64,000 nucleotides of DNA, taken from Spirosoma panaciterrae DSM 21099 (GTDB taxonomy: Bacteria; Bacteroidota; Bacteroidia; Cytophagales; Spirosomataceae). This document shows positions 9,053 through 19,228 of this stretch, piece after piece. The notes beneath the pieces were generated by a model, which saw nothing but the letters and a program-made list of their open reading frames with translations, did no database searches and was not told where the DNA came from. Positions within the stretch are counted from its first letter, which is position 1. Each line of letters opens with the position of its first letter. Location of the stretch: contig NZ_KB893172.1 of the NCBI RefSeq assembly GCF_000374025.1, positions 186,001 through 250,000 of the forward strand, read 5' to 3'. Both the position numbers and the translations under genes were made by a program.

Positions 9053-10513
9053 ATGAAGAAAAATCCGTTTTACACACAAAGGTACGGTTGGTTGCTGGTC
9101 ATTTGCCTGCTGCCCGGTATGTTGCTGGCTCAACAGCATTCCGAACAGAATCATACGCACTATGTACCCCCAAAAGATAGTCTGGTTCGTCAGAAACTTA
9201 CTCAGTGGCAGGGAATTAAGTTTGGACTCCTGATGCACTGGGGAACCTATAGCCAGTGGGGTGTTGTCGAATCCTGGTCGCTATGTCCCGAAGATGAGGG
9301 CTGGTGCGTACGGAGGGGACCATACGCAGCCAATTGGTACGACTACAAACGGGCCTACGAAAACCTTCAGACCACCTTCAACCCAACCGAGTTCAACCCT
9401 GAGCGCTGGGCTACGGCAGCTAAAGAGGCTGGTATGAAATACGTGGTGTTTACGACCAAGCACCACGATGGGTTTTGCATGTTCGATACCAAACAGACAG
9501 ACTACAAAATTACCGATCCGAAATCGCCTTTTTCATCGAATCCGCGTAGCAACGTGGCCAAAGAAGTGTTCAACGCGTTTCGGGCTCAGAACTTCATGGT
9601 AGGGGCTTATTTTTCGAAACCCGACTGGCATACGCCCTACTACTGGGACCCCTACTTCCCACCCAAAGACCGCAATGTATCGTATGCGCCTAAAAAATAC
9701 CCGGAGCGCTGGCAGCAATTCAAAGACTTTACCTACAATCAGATTCAGGAACTGATGACCGATTACGGTAAAATCGATATTCTCTGGCTCGATGGAGGTT
9801 GGGTACGCCCCGCTTCCACCATCGACTCAACCATTAGCTGGCAGCGTACCATTCCCTACGATCAGGACATCGATATGGCGCGTATTGCTCGTATGGGGCG
9901 TAGCCGTCAGCCGGGTTTGCTGGTGGTAGACCGTACCGTAACGGGTGAGTTCGAAAATTACGTAACCCCCGAACAGTCTATTCCTGATTCGTATATGCCT
10001 ATCGCGTGGGAGTCGTGTATGACCATGGGCGATTCGTGGTCGTACATTCCCAAAGAGAACTTTAAGCCGACCCGTAAGTTAATCCACACGCTGGTTGACA
10101 TTGTTGCCAAGAACGGCAACCTCCTGCTGAACATTGCGCCCAGCCCCAACGGCGACTGGCACCCGGAGGCCTACCAGCGTTTGCAGGAAATCGGGGCGTG
10201 GCTGCGCGTCAATGGTGAGTCGATTTATGATACCAAACCCGTTGCACCTTATCGGCAGAAACAATGGGCCTACACGGGGAATGGTTCAGCCATTTATCAG
10301 ACCTATCTACCCGCCGAGCAGGAAACACCACCCGCTACCCTGACACTCAACGCAATTGGTAAGGCCAGCAAACCCGCCATTAAACTGCTGGGGTACGCCA
10401 AACCGCTCAAATTCAGTAAATCGCCCGAAGGCTTTGTGGTTACGCTGCCTGAGGCCGCCCGGCAGTGGCTACAGTCACAACCCGCCTGGGTTTTCAAAGT
10501 ATCGGAGCGGTAA
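9053..10513 (+). CDS. Secreted GH29 alpha-L-fucosidase
   Basis: Exo-hydrolase removing alpha-linked fucose, 486 residues with signal peptide (ending LLPGMLLAQQ). GH29 landmarks are KFGLLMHWGTYS near residues 56-67, KHHDGFCMFDT (136-146), and ILWLDGGW, where D247 is the likely catalytic nucleophile. The catalytic barrel is followed by a short C-terminal beta domain. Gene order beside GH18 and GH20 suggests the target glycan carries fucose on GlcNAc. It could instead act on another fucosylated chain; linkage specificity is not visible. Confidence 0.93.
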   Translation: MKKNPFYTQRYGWLLVICLLPGMLLAQQHSEQNHTHYVPPKDSLVRQKLTQWQGIKFGLLMHWGTYSQWGVVESWSLCPEDEGWCVRRGPYAANWYDYKRAYENLQTTFNPTEFNPERWATAAKEAGMKYVVFTTKHHDGFCMFDTKQTDYKITDPKSPFSSNPRSNVAKEVFNAFRAQNFMVGAYFSKPDWHTPYYWDPYFPPKDRNVSYAPKKYPERWQQFKDFTYNQIQELMTDYGKIDILWLDGGWVRPASTIDSTISWQRTIPYDQDIDMARIARMGRSRQPGLLVVDRTVTGEFENYVTPEQSIPDSYMPIAWESCMTMGDSWSYIPKENFKPTRKLIHTLVDIVAKNGNLLLNIAPSPNGDWHPEAYQRLQEIGAWLRVNGESIYDTKPVAPYRQKQWAYTGNGSAIYQTYLPAEQETPPATLTLNAIGKASKPAIKLLGYAKPLKFSKSPEGFVVTLPEAARQWLQSQPAWVFKVSER

Positions 10514-10555
10514 CCTTATTATGATTCCCGGACCTCTCGTTTAGCTCAATTAACC

Positions 10556-13108
10556 ATGCAAAAACTACTTGCCAGACAGGCCCTTTTGTTCTTTTCAATC
10601 AGCCAAGTATGGGCCCAGACTGGTCCTGCGCTGACATCGCCCAACACGTACACATTTACCAAAGGGTTGGTAGCGCTGACAGGCAGCCGCTACGGACGGG
10701 AAGCGATTTACACCGATCCGCTAGCCTATCAATTGTATGCCGGCAACGTACAAACACCAAAGGAGGGGAGCGTATTTGGCCGCGATGACCAGGGTCGTGA
10801 GATTAAATGGATTGCTGTTGAGGCTGATAGCCTGAACCGGATTCGGCTGCGGGGCAACAACCGGGGTAATGGAGGAGCCCCGGCAGGACCGGGTGTGGTG
10901 GCGGGCAGCCTCCGGGGAGGAATCGGTGGCGGTGGCGGGTATACCTATCTGACCTATCCAGCCTCGCGCGAACAGGTAGCGTTGTTGACCATAAAGGGAA
11001 ACAGCAACGTCTATGTAAATGGCGAACTGCACATGGGCGATGCCTACAACATGGGGTATCTGCACATTCCGATAAAGCTTCGCAAAGGCCTAAATGAGTT
11101 TTATGTGCGGGGCATCATGCTCACGGCCACGCTGGATTTCCCAACGAAAGCTGCCTTGCTCAGCACCGATGACCCCACGTTACCCAGTATCCGGTTAGGC
11201 GAATCGAATGCAGCACTTCAGGGAGCTTTGGTCGTTATCAATACATCAGCCAAACCACTGACCGATCTGCAAATCACCAGTAAGCTGGCGGGGAAAACCC
11301 AAACGACCGCCCTGCCGACTATTCTGCCCTTATCGAGCCGGAAAGTGGCCTTTGGGTTCGATGGGAGTGGGGTTTCCGAAAAAGGAGCACAAGCCTGTGA
11401 GGTAAGCCTGGTTCAGAAAGGAAAGGTGCTTGATGCCGGGCGTATTTCGGTCGAGGCTGTGCCGCCCGGTGCGTCGTATAGTCAAACATTCGTCAGTCAC
11501 ATTGATGGGAGTCTGCAATATTATGCCGTAACGCCCCAATCGTCGGGAAATACGGCTTCATCCGCTTTGTTTTTGTCGGTGCATGGAGCTGGGGTTGAAG
11601 CCAGTGGGCAGGCGCGGGCGTATAAACCCAAAGACTGGGGGAATCTGGTGGCGGCTACCAATCGTCGGCCACGCGGATTTAACTGGGAAGACTGGGGGCG
11701 GCTCGATGCGCTGGAAGTGCTGACCATAGCGAAGAATCAGTTTAAACCCGACCCGCAACACATATACCTGACGGGCCATTCGATGGGTGGTCATGGTACC
11801 TGGTTTTTGGGGGCCACCTATCCCGACAAATGGGCCGCTATCGCTCCCTGCGCGGGCTACCCAACGCTGAAAGAATACGGCTCGGCCGATGGGGTCATTC
11901 CAGACTCCAGCAGCAACCCGCTGGAACAGGTATTGCTGCGGTCGGGCAATCAGAGCGATGTATTAAAACTAACCGCCAATTATAAACCACTGGGCGTTTA
12001 TGTATTTCATGGTGATGCCGACCGTACGGTGCCTGTTACCTATGCCCGTCAGATGCGTAAACTGTTAGGACAGTCGCAACCCGATCTGAGTTATTACGAA
12101 TACCCCGGTGGTAGCCACTGGTTCGGTGATCACAGTGTGGACTGGAAGCCCCTGTTCGATTTCTTCAAATGGCACCAGATTCCCGTTGACTCGGCCGTGA
12201 ACGCTATTGATTTCACAACCGCGAATCCCGGTATTTCCTCGGCTTACCGATGGGCGTCCATTGAACAGCAAACCCAACCCCTTCTCTACAGTCGCCTACA
12301 GTTGAATCGTCAGGGGAAGGCCATTACTGGCACAACGGCCAATGTTGCACTTCTCAAACTGGCTTTGAATGAATACGGAGCCCAAACACCGATAACGATT
12401 ACGCTGGACGGTACGCCAGCGATAGCCTACACCACAGCCAGTGCGCAGGATACCTTGTTCCTACGTCGGGAAAGTGGTCGGTGGGTTCAGGCGAAACAGC
12501 CGGATGCCTGGCAGAAAGGCCCACACCGGAATGGTACGTTTAAAGAGGCATTCAACAACCGGATGGTGTTTGTGTACGGCACAAAGGGTACCAGGGACGA
12601 AAATGACTGGAACATCCAGAAAGCCCGCTACGATGCCGAAACCTGGTTGTATCGGGGCAATGGGGCCATCGACATCATTGCCGATACCGATTATTCGCCC
12701 ACCAAATATGCGGATCGGGGGGTTATTCTGTTTGGCAATGCGACCAACAATTCAGCCTGGCAGTCGCTGTTGGCCGACTGCCCTATTCAGGTAGAGCGTA
12801 ACCAGATCCGGGCAGGAAGCCAGCAATGGCAGGGCGACGACCTGGGCACCTATTTCGTTTGGCCTATTAAGGGTTCGAAAAGGGCATCGGTAGCGGTTAT
12901 TGGCGGAACCGGACTAAAAGGGATGAAAGCCGCTTCGGCTAACCAGTATTTTGCCGGAGCCAGCGGTTTCCCTGACTTCATGATTTTCGGACTCGATATG
13001 GTTCGGGATGGCAGCAAGGGGGTTCGGATGGCCGGTTTTTACACAAACAACTGGGAGTTAACACCAGAACATTTCGTTGTCAATGGCCAGATGAGTGGAA
13101 GCAAATAG
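10556..13108 (+). CDS. Secreted alpha/beta-hydrolase (prolyl-oligopeptidase/esterase-like), 850 aa
   Basis: Exported serine hydrolase with signal peptide (ending SISQVWAQ). The N-terminal ~300 residues form beta-rich domains with a glycine-rich stretch near residues 101-126. The alpha/beta-hydrolase core carries nucleophile elbow G407-H-S409-M-G-G, an acidic residue in HGDADRTVP (D487 or D489) and H521 in GGSHWFGD, so the triad is complete. A C-terminal ~290-residue extension has no recognised catalytic motif. In this operon a carbohydrate-esterase role (for example removing acetyl or other acyl decorations before the hexosaminidases act) is plausible; a peptidase acting on the glycopeptide part is the other possibility. 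Confidence 0.75.
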   Translation: MQKLLARQALLFFSISQVWAQTGPALTSPNTYTFTKGLVALTGSRYGREAIYTDPLAYQLYAGNVQTPKEGSVFGRDDQGREIKWIAVEADSLNRIRLRGNNRGNGGAPAGPGVVAGSLRGGIGGGGGYTYLTYPASREQVALLTIKGNSNVYVNGELHMGDAYNMGYLHIPIKLRKGLNEFYVRGIMLTATLDFPTKAALLSTDDPTLPSIRLGESNAALQGALVVINTSAKPLTDLQITSKLAGKTQTTALPTILPLSSRKVAFGFDGSGVSEKGAQACEVSLVQKGKVLDAGRISVEAVPPGASYSQTFVSHIDGSLQYYAVTPQSSGNTASSALFLSVHGAGVEASGQARAYKPKDWGNLVAATNRRPRGFNWEDWGRLDALEVLTIAKNQFKPDPQHIYLTGHSMGGHGTWFLGATYPDKWAAIAPCAGYPTLKEYGSADGVIPDSSSNPLEQVLLRSGNQSDVLKLTANYKPLGVYVFHGDADRTVPVTYARQMRKLLGQSQPDLSYYEYPGGSHWFGDHSVDWKPLFDFFKWHQIPVDSAVNAIDFTTANPGISSAYRWASIEQQTQPLLYSRLQLNRQGKAITGTTANVALLKLALNEYGAQTPITITLDGTPAIAYTTASAQDTLFLRRESGRWVQAKQPDAWQKGPHRNGTFKEAFNNRMVFVYGTKGTRDENDWNIQKARYDAETWLYRGNGAIDIIADTDYSPTKYADRGVILFGNATNNSAWQSLLADCPIQVERNQIRAGSQQWQGDDLGTYFVWPIKGSKRASVAVIGGTGLKGMKAASANQYFAGASGFPDFMIFGLDMVRDGSKGVRMAGFYTNNWELTPEHFVVNGQMSGSK

Positions 13109-13147
13109 GCTAAGCCTCCTGACCAAATAACAGACACGTTTACCTAC

Positions 13148-15433
13148 ATGCTAATGATTCGATATTCTTTCCTGTGGTTTGCTTTGCTTATCACGTTACA
13201 TCTGCAAGCTCAGGAACTCACTCAGCGGTATCCGCTTATTCCGTATCCAACCTCGCTCACGCCCGCATCGGGGCAGTTTGTGATAACGGCCCAGACCGTA
13301 CTGCGTGTTCAGGATAACCGATTTGCTGCCGAAGCCAGCCAGTTGCAGGCGTTGATTCAGCAGGGTCTGGGTAAACGACTTTTAACCAATGGCAACGGCC
13401 CCCGAATGGTGATGCTGCATGACCCCGCCATTACAGCCGCCGAAGGGTATAGGTTGGTTATTACTCCACAGCAGGTTACGCTTAAAGCCAGTGAGCCAGC
13501 CGGTATGTTTCGGGCCGTTCAAACCATTCGCCAGTTGCTGCCCGTAGCTATTGAAGGGGCTGGAACGCCACAAAAGTCGCTTAGCCTTCCGGCGGTTCAG
13601 ATTCAGGACCAACCGGCGTATGGGTGGCGGGGAATGCACCTGGATGTATCGCGCCATTTCTATTCGATCGACTATTTACGCAAATTCATTGATCGGCTTG
13701 CGTTGTACAAGTTCAATACGTTTCACCTGCATCTGACCGACGATCAGGGCTGGCGGCTGGAAATCAAGGCATACCCTAAACTGACACGAGAAGGCGCCTG
13801 GCGAACCTTCAATAATCAGGATTCGGTCGTCCTGAAACGGGCTGTCTCCGATCCGGACTTTGATCTGCCGAAGCCGTTCATCCGTAACCAGAACGGACAG
13901 ACTCAGTATGGTGGGTTTTATACGCAGGCTCAAATGCGTGATTTGATCGCCTATGCGGCCGCCCGACACATCACGATCATTCCTGAAATCGACATGCCCG
14001 GCCACCTGACAGCCGCTATCAAAGCGTATCCGTTTCTGAGTTGCACTGGTCAGGAGGGGTGGGGTAAAACCTTTTCGGTGCCGATTTGCCCCTGCAACGA
14101 GCCGACCTATACGTTTATGGAAACAGTGCTGAGCGAAGTGATGGCCCTGTTTCCCAGCGAATACGTACATATCGGAGCCGATGAGGTTGAGAAATCAACC
14201 TGGGCGCAATTGCAGGCTTGTCAGGAACTGATGAAGCGGCAAGGTATTCGAAATGTGGAGGAGTTGCAGAGTTACTTTGTGCATCGGATCGAAACGTTTG
14301 TGCAGTCGAAGGGAAAGAAACTGATGGTGTGGGACGATGCGCTCGAAGGCGGCCTCAAGCCGTCGACGGCCGTTATGTACTGGCGCAGCTGGGTGAAGGA
14401 TGTGCCCCAGAAAGCCGCTCAAAACGGAAATGATGTGGTCATGACACCCGTTAGCACGCTCTATTTCGACAGCCCTCCCGGCATTCGGTCGGTGGAGAAT
14501 GTGTATAATCTGGCAGTAGTTCCTGCGGGGGTTACGTCTGGGCAGACAAAGCAGTTTCTGGGGGCACAGGCCAATATCTGGACGGAATATATTCCTACCG
14601 AAAACCGGGTCGATTACATGAGTATGCCCCGCATGACGGCGCTTTCGGAAGTGGTCTGGACAGGTAAAAAGGATTTTACGTCGTTTCAGCAACGGATTCT
14701 CCCACACTTCCTGCGGATGGAAAAAATGGGGATCCATTACCGATTGCCCGACCTGACGGGATTTGCGGAAGAGAACGTGTTTGTCGATCAGGCTACGCTT
14801 CGCATCAAAAAGCCACTGGACAGCTATACCCTACGGTATACGACCGACGGGTTGCTACCCCAGCCAACCTCACCGGAACTACCAGCGGAATTAATCATTA
14901 CCAAACCTCAAACCGTTAAGGTAGCGGCTTTTACACCATCGGGTGTACGTGGCGACGTATATGCACTGCGTTATCAACAGCAAGCCTATGCAACGCCTGT
15001 TCCGCTGGCTAATCCGAAATCTGGTTTGCAGTGCAGCTACTTCAAAGCGTATTTTAAGGAAACGAACTTGATGAAACAGCGAACGGCCGACAGTACTTAC
15101 ACGATCAGTAACGTGGTGGTTCCAAAATCGGTCAACGCACCTAGCTTTGGTATCCAGTTTCGCGGGTATTTGACGGTGCCTGAAACGGGTGTTTACAGTT
15201 TCTTTTATACCTGCGATGATGGAGGTATTCTGCGCATTGCCGACCGGATGGTGGTCGACAACGACGGGAACCATTTTCCCATTGAAAAAAGTGGACAGGT
15301 TGCCTTACAGAAAGGCAGCCACCCATTCGAAGCGGATTTCATCGAAGGCGGGGGCGGCTTTACGCTTAAGCTGAAGTACAGCCTGAACGGCTCCGAGCCA
15401 ATGGATATTCCCGATAGCTGGTTTGTACATTAA
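13148..15433 (+). CDS. Secreted GH20 beta-N-acetylhexosaminidase with C-terminal PA14 domain
   Basis: Exo-enzyme releasing terminal beta-GlcNAc/GalNAc, 761 residues. Signal peptide (ending LITLHLQAQ), GH20b N-terminal domain, then the catalytic barrel: GMHLDVSRHFY, HLHLTDDQGWRLEI, PEIDMPGH and the catalytic pair D345-E346 in HIGADEVEKSTW. The usual motif is HIGGDE; a Gly-to-Ala change is present at 344. A short CHB_HEX_C-like segment follows (TLRYTTDGLLP), then a PA14-type sugar-binding domain (QFRGYLTVPETGVYSFF, DDGGILRIADRMVVDN). Two in-frame ATGs (13148, 13154) are possible starts. Last gene of the operon, followed by a terminator. Confidence 0.94.
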   Translation: MLMIRYSFLWFALLITLHLQAQELTQRYPLIPYPTSLTPASGQFVITAQTVLRVQDNRFAAEASQLQALIQQGLGKRLLTNGNGPRMVMLHDPAITAAEGYRLVITPQQVTLKASEPAGMFRAVQTIRQLLPVAIEGAGTPQKSLSLPAVQIQDQPAYGWRGMHLDVSRHFYSIDYLRKFIDRLALYKFNTFHLHLTDDQGWRLEIKAYPKLTREGAWRTFNNQDSVVLKRAVSDPDFDLPKPFIRNQNGQTQYGGFYTQAQMRDLIAYAAARHITIIPEIDMPGHLTAAIKAYPFLSCTGQEGWGKTFSVPICPCNEPTYTFMETVLSEVMALFPSEYVHIGADEVEKSTWAQLQACQELMKRQGIRNVEELQSYFVHRIETFVQSKGKKLMVWDDALEGGLKPSTAVMYWRSWVKDVPQKAAQNGNDVVMTPVSTLYFDSPPGIRSVENVYNLAVVPAGVTSGQTKQFLGAQANIWTEYIPTENRVDYMSMPRMTALSEVVWTGKKDFTSFQQRILPHFLRMEKMGIHYRLPDLTGFAEENVFVDQATLRIKKPLDSYTLRYTTDGLLPQPTSPELPAELIITKPQTVKVAAFTPSGVRGDVYALRYQQQAYATPVPLANPKSGLQCSYFKAYFKETNLMKQRTADSTYTISNVVVPKSVNAPSFGIQFRGYLTVPETGVYSFFYTCDDGGILRIADRMVVDNDGNHFPIEKSGQVALQKGSHPFEADFIEGGGGFTLKLKYSLNGSEPMDIPDSWFVH

Positions 15434-15448
15434 ATCAAATTGGTATAT

Positions 15449-15482
15449 GCGTGTCGTCAGATGGAAACATCCGACGACACGC
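15449..15482. terminator. Terminator hairpin with GAAA loop
   Basis: GCGTGTCGTCAGATG (15449-15463) and CATCCGACGACACGC (15468-15482) form a 15-bp stem with one mismatch, closed by a GAAA tetraloop. It sits 16 bases after the GH20 stop, between convergent genes. Confidence 0.8.
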
Positions 15483-15508
15483 AGGTATTCTAAAAAAATC
15501 CTGATCGT

Positions 15509-18500
15509 TCATGACCGCTTAAAAGAGCTCTGGCCCCATTGATTGAAGAGGGGTATCAGGGATTCTTCGACAATCGGCTTCGATAAAAAATCATCCATCC
15601 CGACGTCAATACACCGCTGCTTTTCTTCCAGTGTACTACTGGCGGTCAATGCGATAATAGGAATATGAGATTCCTGCTCCAAAGCCCGGATTTGTCGGGT
15701 AGCGTCCACGCCATTCAGAACCGGCATTTGGATATCCATTAAAATAAGATCCGGTTTCTCCGTTTTGTAAAGCTCGACAGCCTCCTGACCGTTTAAAGCT
15801 TCCAGTATAGTGGCCTGCGGGACAATACGTTTTAAAATCGATCGGGTCAACAACTGATTGATTCGATTATCTTCGGCCACTAAAACTTTTATCGACAAGT
15901 CAGATGCAGACTGCGTTGGTGAGGGCTTGTCTCTGGGTGGAATAGTTTGATTTTCAGTGGGTTTTAGTCGGGCAAGGACATAATATAACTCCTGCATTTT
16001 GATGGGTTTCACCAGGCGGTGGCTAACCCCTAAACGCTCGCAACCTTTCAGGATCTCGTCATCATCGGATGAGCTGTGCAAAAGGATAATGGGTTGGTCG
16101 TTGGATGAGTTGCCAAAATGCCCCTGGATTTTCTCAATCGTTTCCAGACCGTTCAGGAAGGGCATATTGTAATCCATCAGGACAACGTCAACTTTGGGAT
16201 TATGGGCCAGAATTTTAAGCGCTTCAATGCCATTGCTGGCTTCTTCAACTGCAATTTGCTTGATCAATAGCATCTGGCGGAGAATGAGTCGGTTATTCTC
16301 GTTATCATCTACGATCAATACATTTTTTATGTTACTGACATCCTGCCAGATAATTGGGTCGCCTGCTTCAGCCTTGAGCAGGAGGTCAAAGTAGAAAGTA
16401 CTCCCTTTTCCGACCTCACTTTTCAGTTGTAAACGGCTACCCATCAAGCCCAGTAATCGGTTGGAAATGGTCAGGCCAAGCCCGGTTCCTCCATATCGTT
16501 TGGTCGTTGATGGGTCTTCCTGCGAAAACGCGTCAAAGATTTTGCTTTGCATGGAAGCCGTAATCCCAATGCCCGTGTCCCGTACTTCGAAATGAAACAG
16601 GGTGCCTTCGGGCCTTTCTTCATTGACCGTGATTTTTAATTCTATTTCGCCTTTCTCGGTAAATTTCACCGCGTTGCCCAGCAGGTTGACCAGCACTTGC
16701 TTTAACCGGACCGAATCGACATATACAAAGCGGGGTAAATTAGGCTGCAGATTAAGCAGCATTTCAAGCTTTTTGTGCTGAACCTGATAGGTAATGATAT
16801 CGGCCGCCTGGCTACTAATCTCGTATATATCAGTCTTTTCTGTGGCGAGTTCCAGCTTGCCTGCTTCTATTTTTGAGAAGTCCAGAATATCGTTGATGAT
16901 GCTGAGCAAGGTACTGGCCGACTGGTTGACGATGGCCAGGTACTGATGCTGGGTGGCATTCAGATCGGTTTTTAAAACCAGATCTGTAAAGCCGATAACG
17001 CCGTTCAACGGGGTTCGGATTTCATGACTCATATTGGCCAGAAATTCAGATTTCGCCTTGCTGGCGTTTTCGGCGATTCGCTTAGCGTTTGTCAATTCTT
17101 CACGCTGTAAACAAGTTTCGGTAATATCCTGGGTATACATCATAATGCCACCGATCGATCCATCGTATGTATACCAGGGTCTTACTTCCCACCGTAGATG
17201 CTGATTTTGGTGCCATCCCGGAGGAGTCCATATATCTTCTTCGCAGCGCTCTACCTGCCCTTGCAAACAGCGTTGGTGAATCTGTTTCCAGTCTTCTGTC
17301 AGGTTAGGAAATACCTCGTAATGGGAGCGGCCAATAATATTGCCCTCTATTCGGTATTCCTCAAGCCATCGTTTGCTGACGGCCAGGTACCGAACCTCTT
17401 TATCGAACATCGCTACAGCGGCCGGGGCGTGTTCGACAAAAGCGGCCAGCCGCATCTTTTCACTCAGTAATTCGGTTTCTGCTTTTTTTCGGTCATCAAT
17501 ATCCTGGAAAGCGCCAAATACTCGAACAATTCTACCATTCCTGCGTTCGGGTGTACCAATCACCCGCACCCACACCGAGCGGCCTAGGGCTGTATGGATC
17601 TGTAGTTCAGCGTCATAGCTTTCTCCTTCGTCGACGGCCCGGTTGAATAAGGCAACAATCTGATCATGATAAACGCCTTTAAAAAAAGAAATGGCTGTCG
17701 ATAATTCAGGCTGGTAATCGTCGGGTACGTCATGAATAGCTTTGGTTACGGTTGACCAATACACCTTGTCGTTGACTAAATCGACCTCCCAGGTTCCGAT
17801 CTTGGCCACCAGATTGGTCTGTTCAAGCATTTCGGACGTGTGTTTCAGGTCGATTTCAAGCTGGTGGCGTTCGGTAATGTCAATCGCATTCCCAATCACA
17901 TAAGGTTCATTGTCAGAGCCTATTTCAATGATGTTGTTGTAATACCAGATACGGCGTGCCCCATTCCGGTGGAGCACCCCCATCAAGCCATTGGCTTTCT
18001 TGTTCTTCTGAATCGTGAGCAAATAATCGCTGATCTCATCATGGAACTCAGTAGGGACAATATCAAATAGGTTCAGGTTGGCAAATTCTGCGGGCTCATA
18101 GCCCAGCGAGTTGGCACCCACCTGATTGACCGTCAGAAACTGGCCGGTCAGGTCATGAATACACATGAAGCCCTGTGAATTCTCAAAGAACGACCTAAAC
18201 CGGCTCTCTGACTGCCGCAGGGCAATTTCGATTTGCTTCTCTGACGTTACGTCACGGGCAATGGCATAGAGCAATCCGGTTGTGGTATCGGGTGTTGCGA
18301 CCCATTGAAGGTTCCGATAAAGACCATCTTTACATTGAAAACGATGCTCGAAATTGATGGTGTGCTGACCCTGGGCCAGTTTCTGGATTTCCTGCTGAGT
18401 AGCCTGCAGGTCGTCGGGATGAACCAGGCCCCAAAAAGATGTACTAAGCAAGCTATTCTTTTCCCACCCAAGAATCTTTTCAAAAGCCGGATTGACCCGT

Positions 18501-18574
18501 TTAAAATACCCATCGGTTCCCGCTATGCAGAGAAGGTCATTGGAAAGGTCAAAGAAATTTTGAAACTGCTCCAT
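15509..18574 (-). CDS. Soluble multi-PAS hybrid histidine kinase with two receiver domains
   Basis: Signal-transduction kinase of 1021 residues with no membrane segment. Four PAS/PAC modules occupy about residues 1-480 (for example FFDLSNDLLCIAGTDGYF, FFENSQGFMCIHDLTG, LVAKIGTWEVDLVND, FVEHAPAAVAMFDKE). A HisKA domain follows with H517 in MSHEIRTPLNG, then the ATPase domain (DTGIGI, GGTGLGLTIS). Two receiver domains come next, with phospho-acceptor Asp near 801 (LMDYNMP) and 947 (LMDIQMP). There is no HPt domain, so output needs a separate phosphotransfer protein or acts through the receivers. Neighbours give no clear target. Convergent with the GH20 operon. Confidence 0.93.
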   Translation of the reverse strand: MEQFQNFFDLSNDLLCIAGTDGYFKRVNPAFEKILGWEKNSLLSTSFWGLVHPDDLQATQQEIQKLAQGQHTINFEHRFQCKDGLYRNLQWVATPDTTTGLLYAIARDVTSEKQIEIALRQSESRFRSFFENSQGFMCIHDLTGQFLTVNQVGANSLGYEPAEFANLNLFDIVPTEFHDEISDYLLTIQKNKKANGLMGVLHRNGARRIWYYNNIIEIGSDNEPYVIGNAIDITERHQLEIDLKHTSEMLEQTNLVAKIGTWEVDLVNDKVYWSTVTKAIHDVPDDYQPELSTAISFFKGVYHDQIVALFNRAVDEGESYDAELQIHTALGRSVWVRVIGTPERRNGRIVRVFGAFQDIDDRKKAETELLSEKMRLAAFVEHAPAAVAMFDKEVRYLAVSKRWLEEYRIEGNIIGRSHYEVFPNLTEDWKQIHQRCLQGQVERCEEDIWTPPGWHQNQHLRWEVRPWYTYDGSIGGIMMYTQDITETCLQREELTNAKRIAENASKAKSEFLANMSHEIRTPLNGVIGFTDLVLKTDLNATQHQYLAIVNQSASTLLSIINDILDFSKIEAGKLELATEKTDIYEISSQAADIITYQVQHKKLEMLLNLQPNLPRFVYVDSVRLKQVLVNLLGNAVKFTEKGEIELKITVNEERPEGTLFHFEVRDTGIGITASMQSKIFDAFSQEDPSTTKRYGGTGLGLTISNRLLGLMGSRLQLKSEVGKGSTFYFDLLLKAEAGDPIIWQDVSNIKNVLIVDDNENNRLILRQMLLIKQIAVEEASNGIEALKILAHNPKVDVVLMDYNMPFLNGLETIEKIQGHFGNSSNDQPIILLHSSSDDDEILKGCERLGVSHRLVKPIKMQELYYVLARLKPTENQTIPPRDKPSPTQSASDLSIKVLVAEDNRINQLLTRSILKRIVPQATILEALNGQEAVELYKTEKPDLILMDIQMPVLNGVDATRQIRALEQESHIPIIALTASSTLEEKQRCIDVGMDDFLSKPIVEESLIPLFNQWGQSSFKRS

Positions 18575-18910
18575 TTAGTCTTTAGGTGTAGTGAATGATC
18601 CGTTAACGGCTGTAGGAATATGGCTGGTGATGACCGAAATGTCGATCCTATACACTGAAGATGCTTATTTAGGGCCTATGCTGCGTTCAGCCTAAGGGAA
18701 AAGGAATTTAGTGCAAAATATAGATAGGTATTTTTTAAAAGCACTATAAGTAACATTATGTTTCCAAAATAAGTAAATTAATAAATTAGTTTACCTGTAC
18801 AGGGTTGTCCTTTGCGTTGGATAAAACTAAGTACTTTATCAATTTATATCATTAACATTTATAGGGGGTGATGAGTTAGAGTAATTATTCACTATATATA
18901 TACTCTACGT
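18575..18910. other. AT-rich intergenic region between divergent genes
   Basis: Must contain the promoters of the hybrid kinase (leftward) and of the small membrane protein (rightward). TATATTTTG on the minus strand near 18715-18723 is close to a TAnnTTTG box. On the plus strand TTTG (18811-18814) and TACTTTAT (18832-18839) are a weak pair 17 bases apart. Nothing else was recognised. Confidence 0.35.
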
Positions 18911-19078
18911 ATGGGTAATCTTCTGTATACAATTGCTGTTATCCTGGTCATTATCTGGCTACTTGGGTTTCTGGGCGTTTTAGGCACTGGCCTTGCCAGT
19001 AGCGGTTTAATTCATATCCTGCTGGTCATTGCTGTGATTGCTATCCTCTTTCGCGTGATTCAGGGTAGGCGTGTTTAG
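18911..19078 (+). CDS. lmo0937-family small membrane protein, 55 aa
   Basis: Begins MGNLLYTIAVILVIIWLLGF, continues through a Gly-rich turn (LGVLGTGLASSGLIH) and a second hydrophobic helix (ILLVIAVIAILFRVI), and ends QGRRV. Two transmembrane helices with a basic tail match the short lmo0937/DUF5670-type membrane proteins found in many bacteria, whose function is unknown although they are often linked to envelope stress. It is followed by a strong terminator. Recognised from the pattern, not from a search. Confidence 0.8.
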   Translation: MGNLLYTIAVILVIIWLLGFLGVLGTGLASSGLIHILLVIAVIAILFRVIQGRRV

Positions 19079-19130
19079 TGGCCCGATCGAATTCCAGCCT
19101 GACAAAGGCCGTTTTGGGTCTAACGTAAAA

Positions 19131-19176
19131 TAACCAAACAGAGCGATGGGTAAGTACCTGTCGCTCTGTTTGGTTA
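19131..19176. terminator. Bidirectional terminator, perfect 16-bp stem
   Basis: TAACCAAACAGAGCGA (19131-19146) is perfectly complementary to TCGCTCTGTTTGGTTA (19161-19176) around a 14-base loop. It lies between the convergent small membrane protein gene and permease P1. Confidence 0.8.
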
Positions 19177-19228
19177 CTGCTCTATTTTGTCAGCGAATAG
19201 CAAGATGAGGGATCGATTATTCGTTCGC

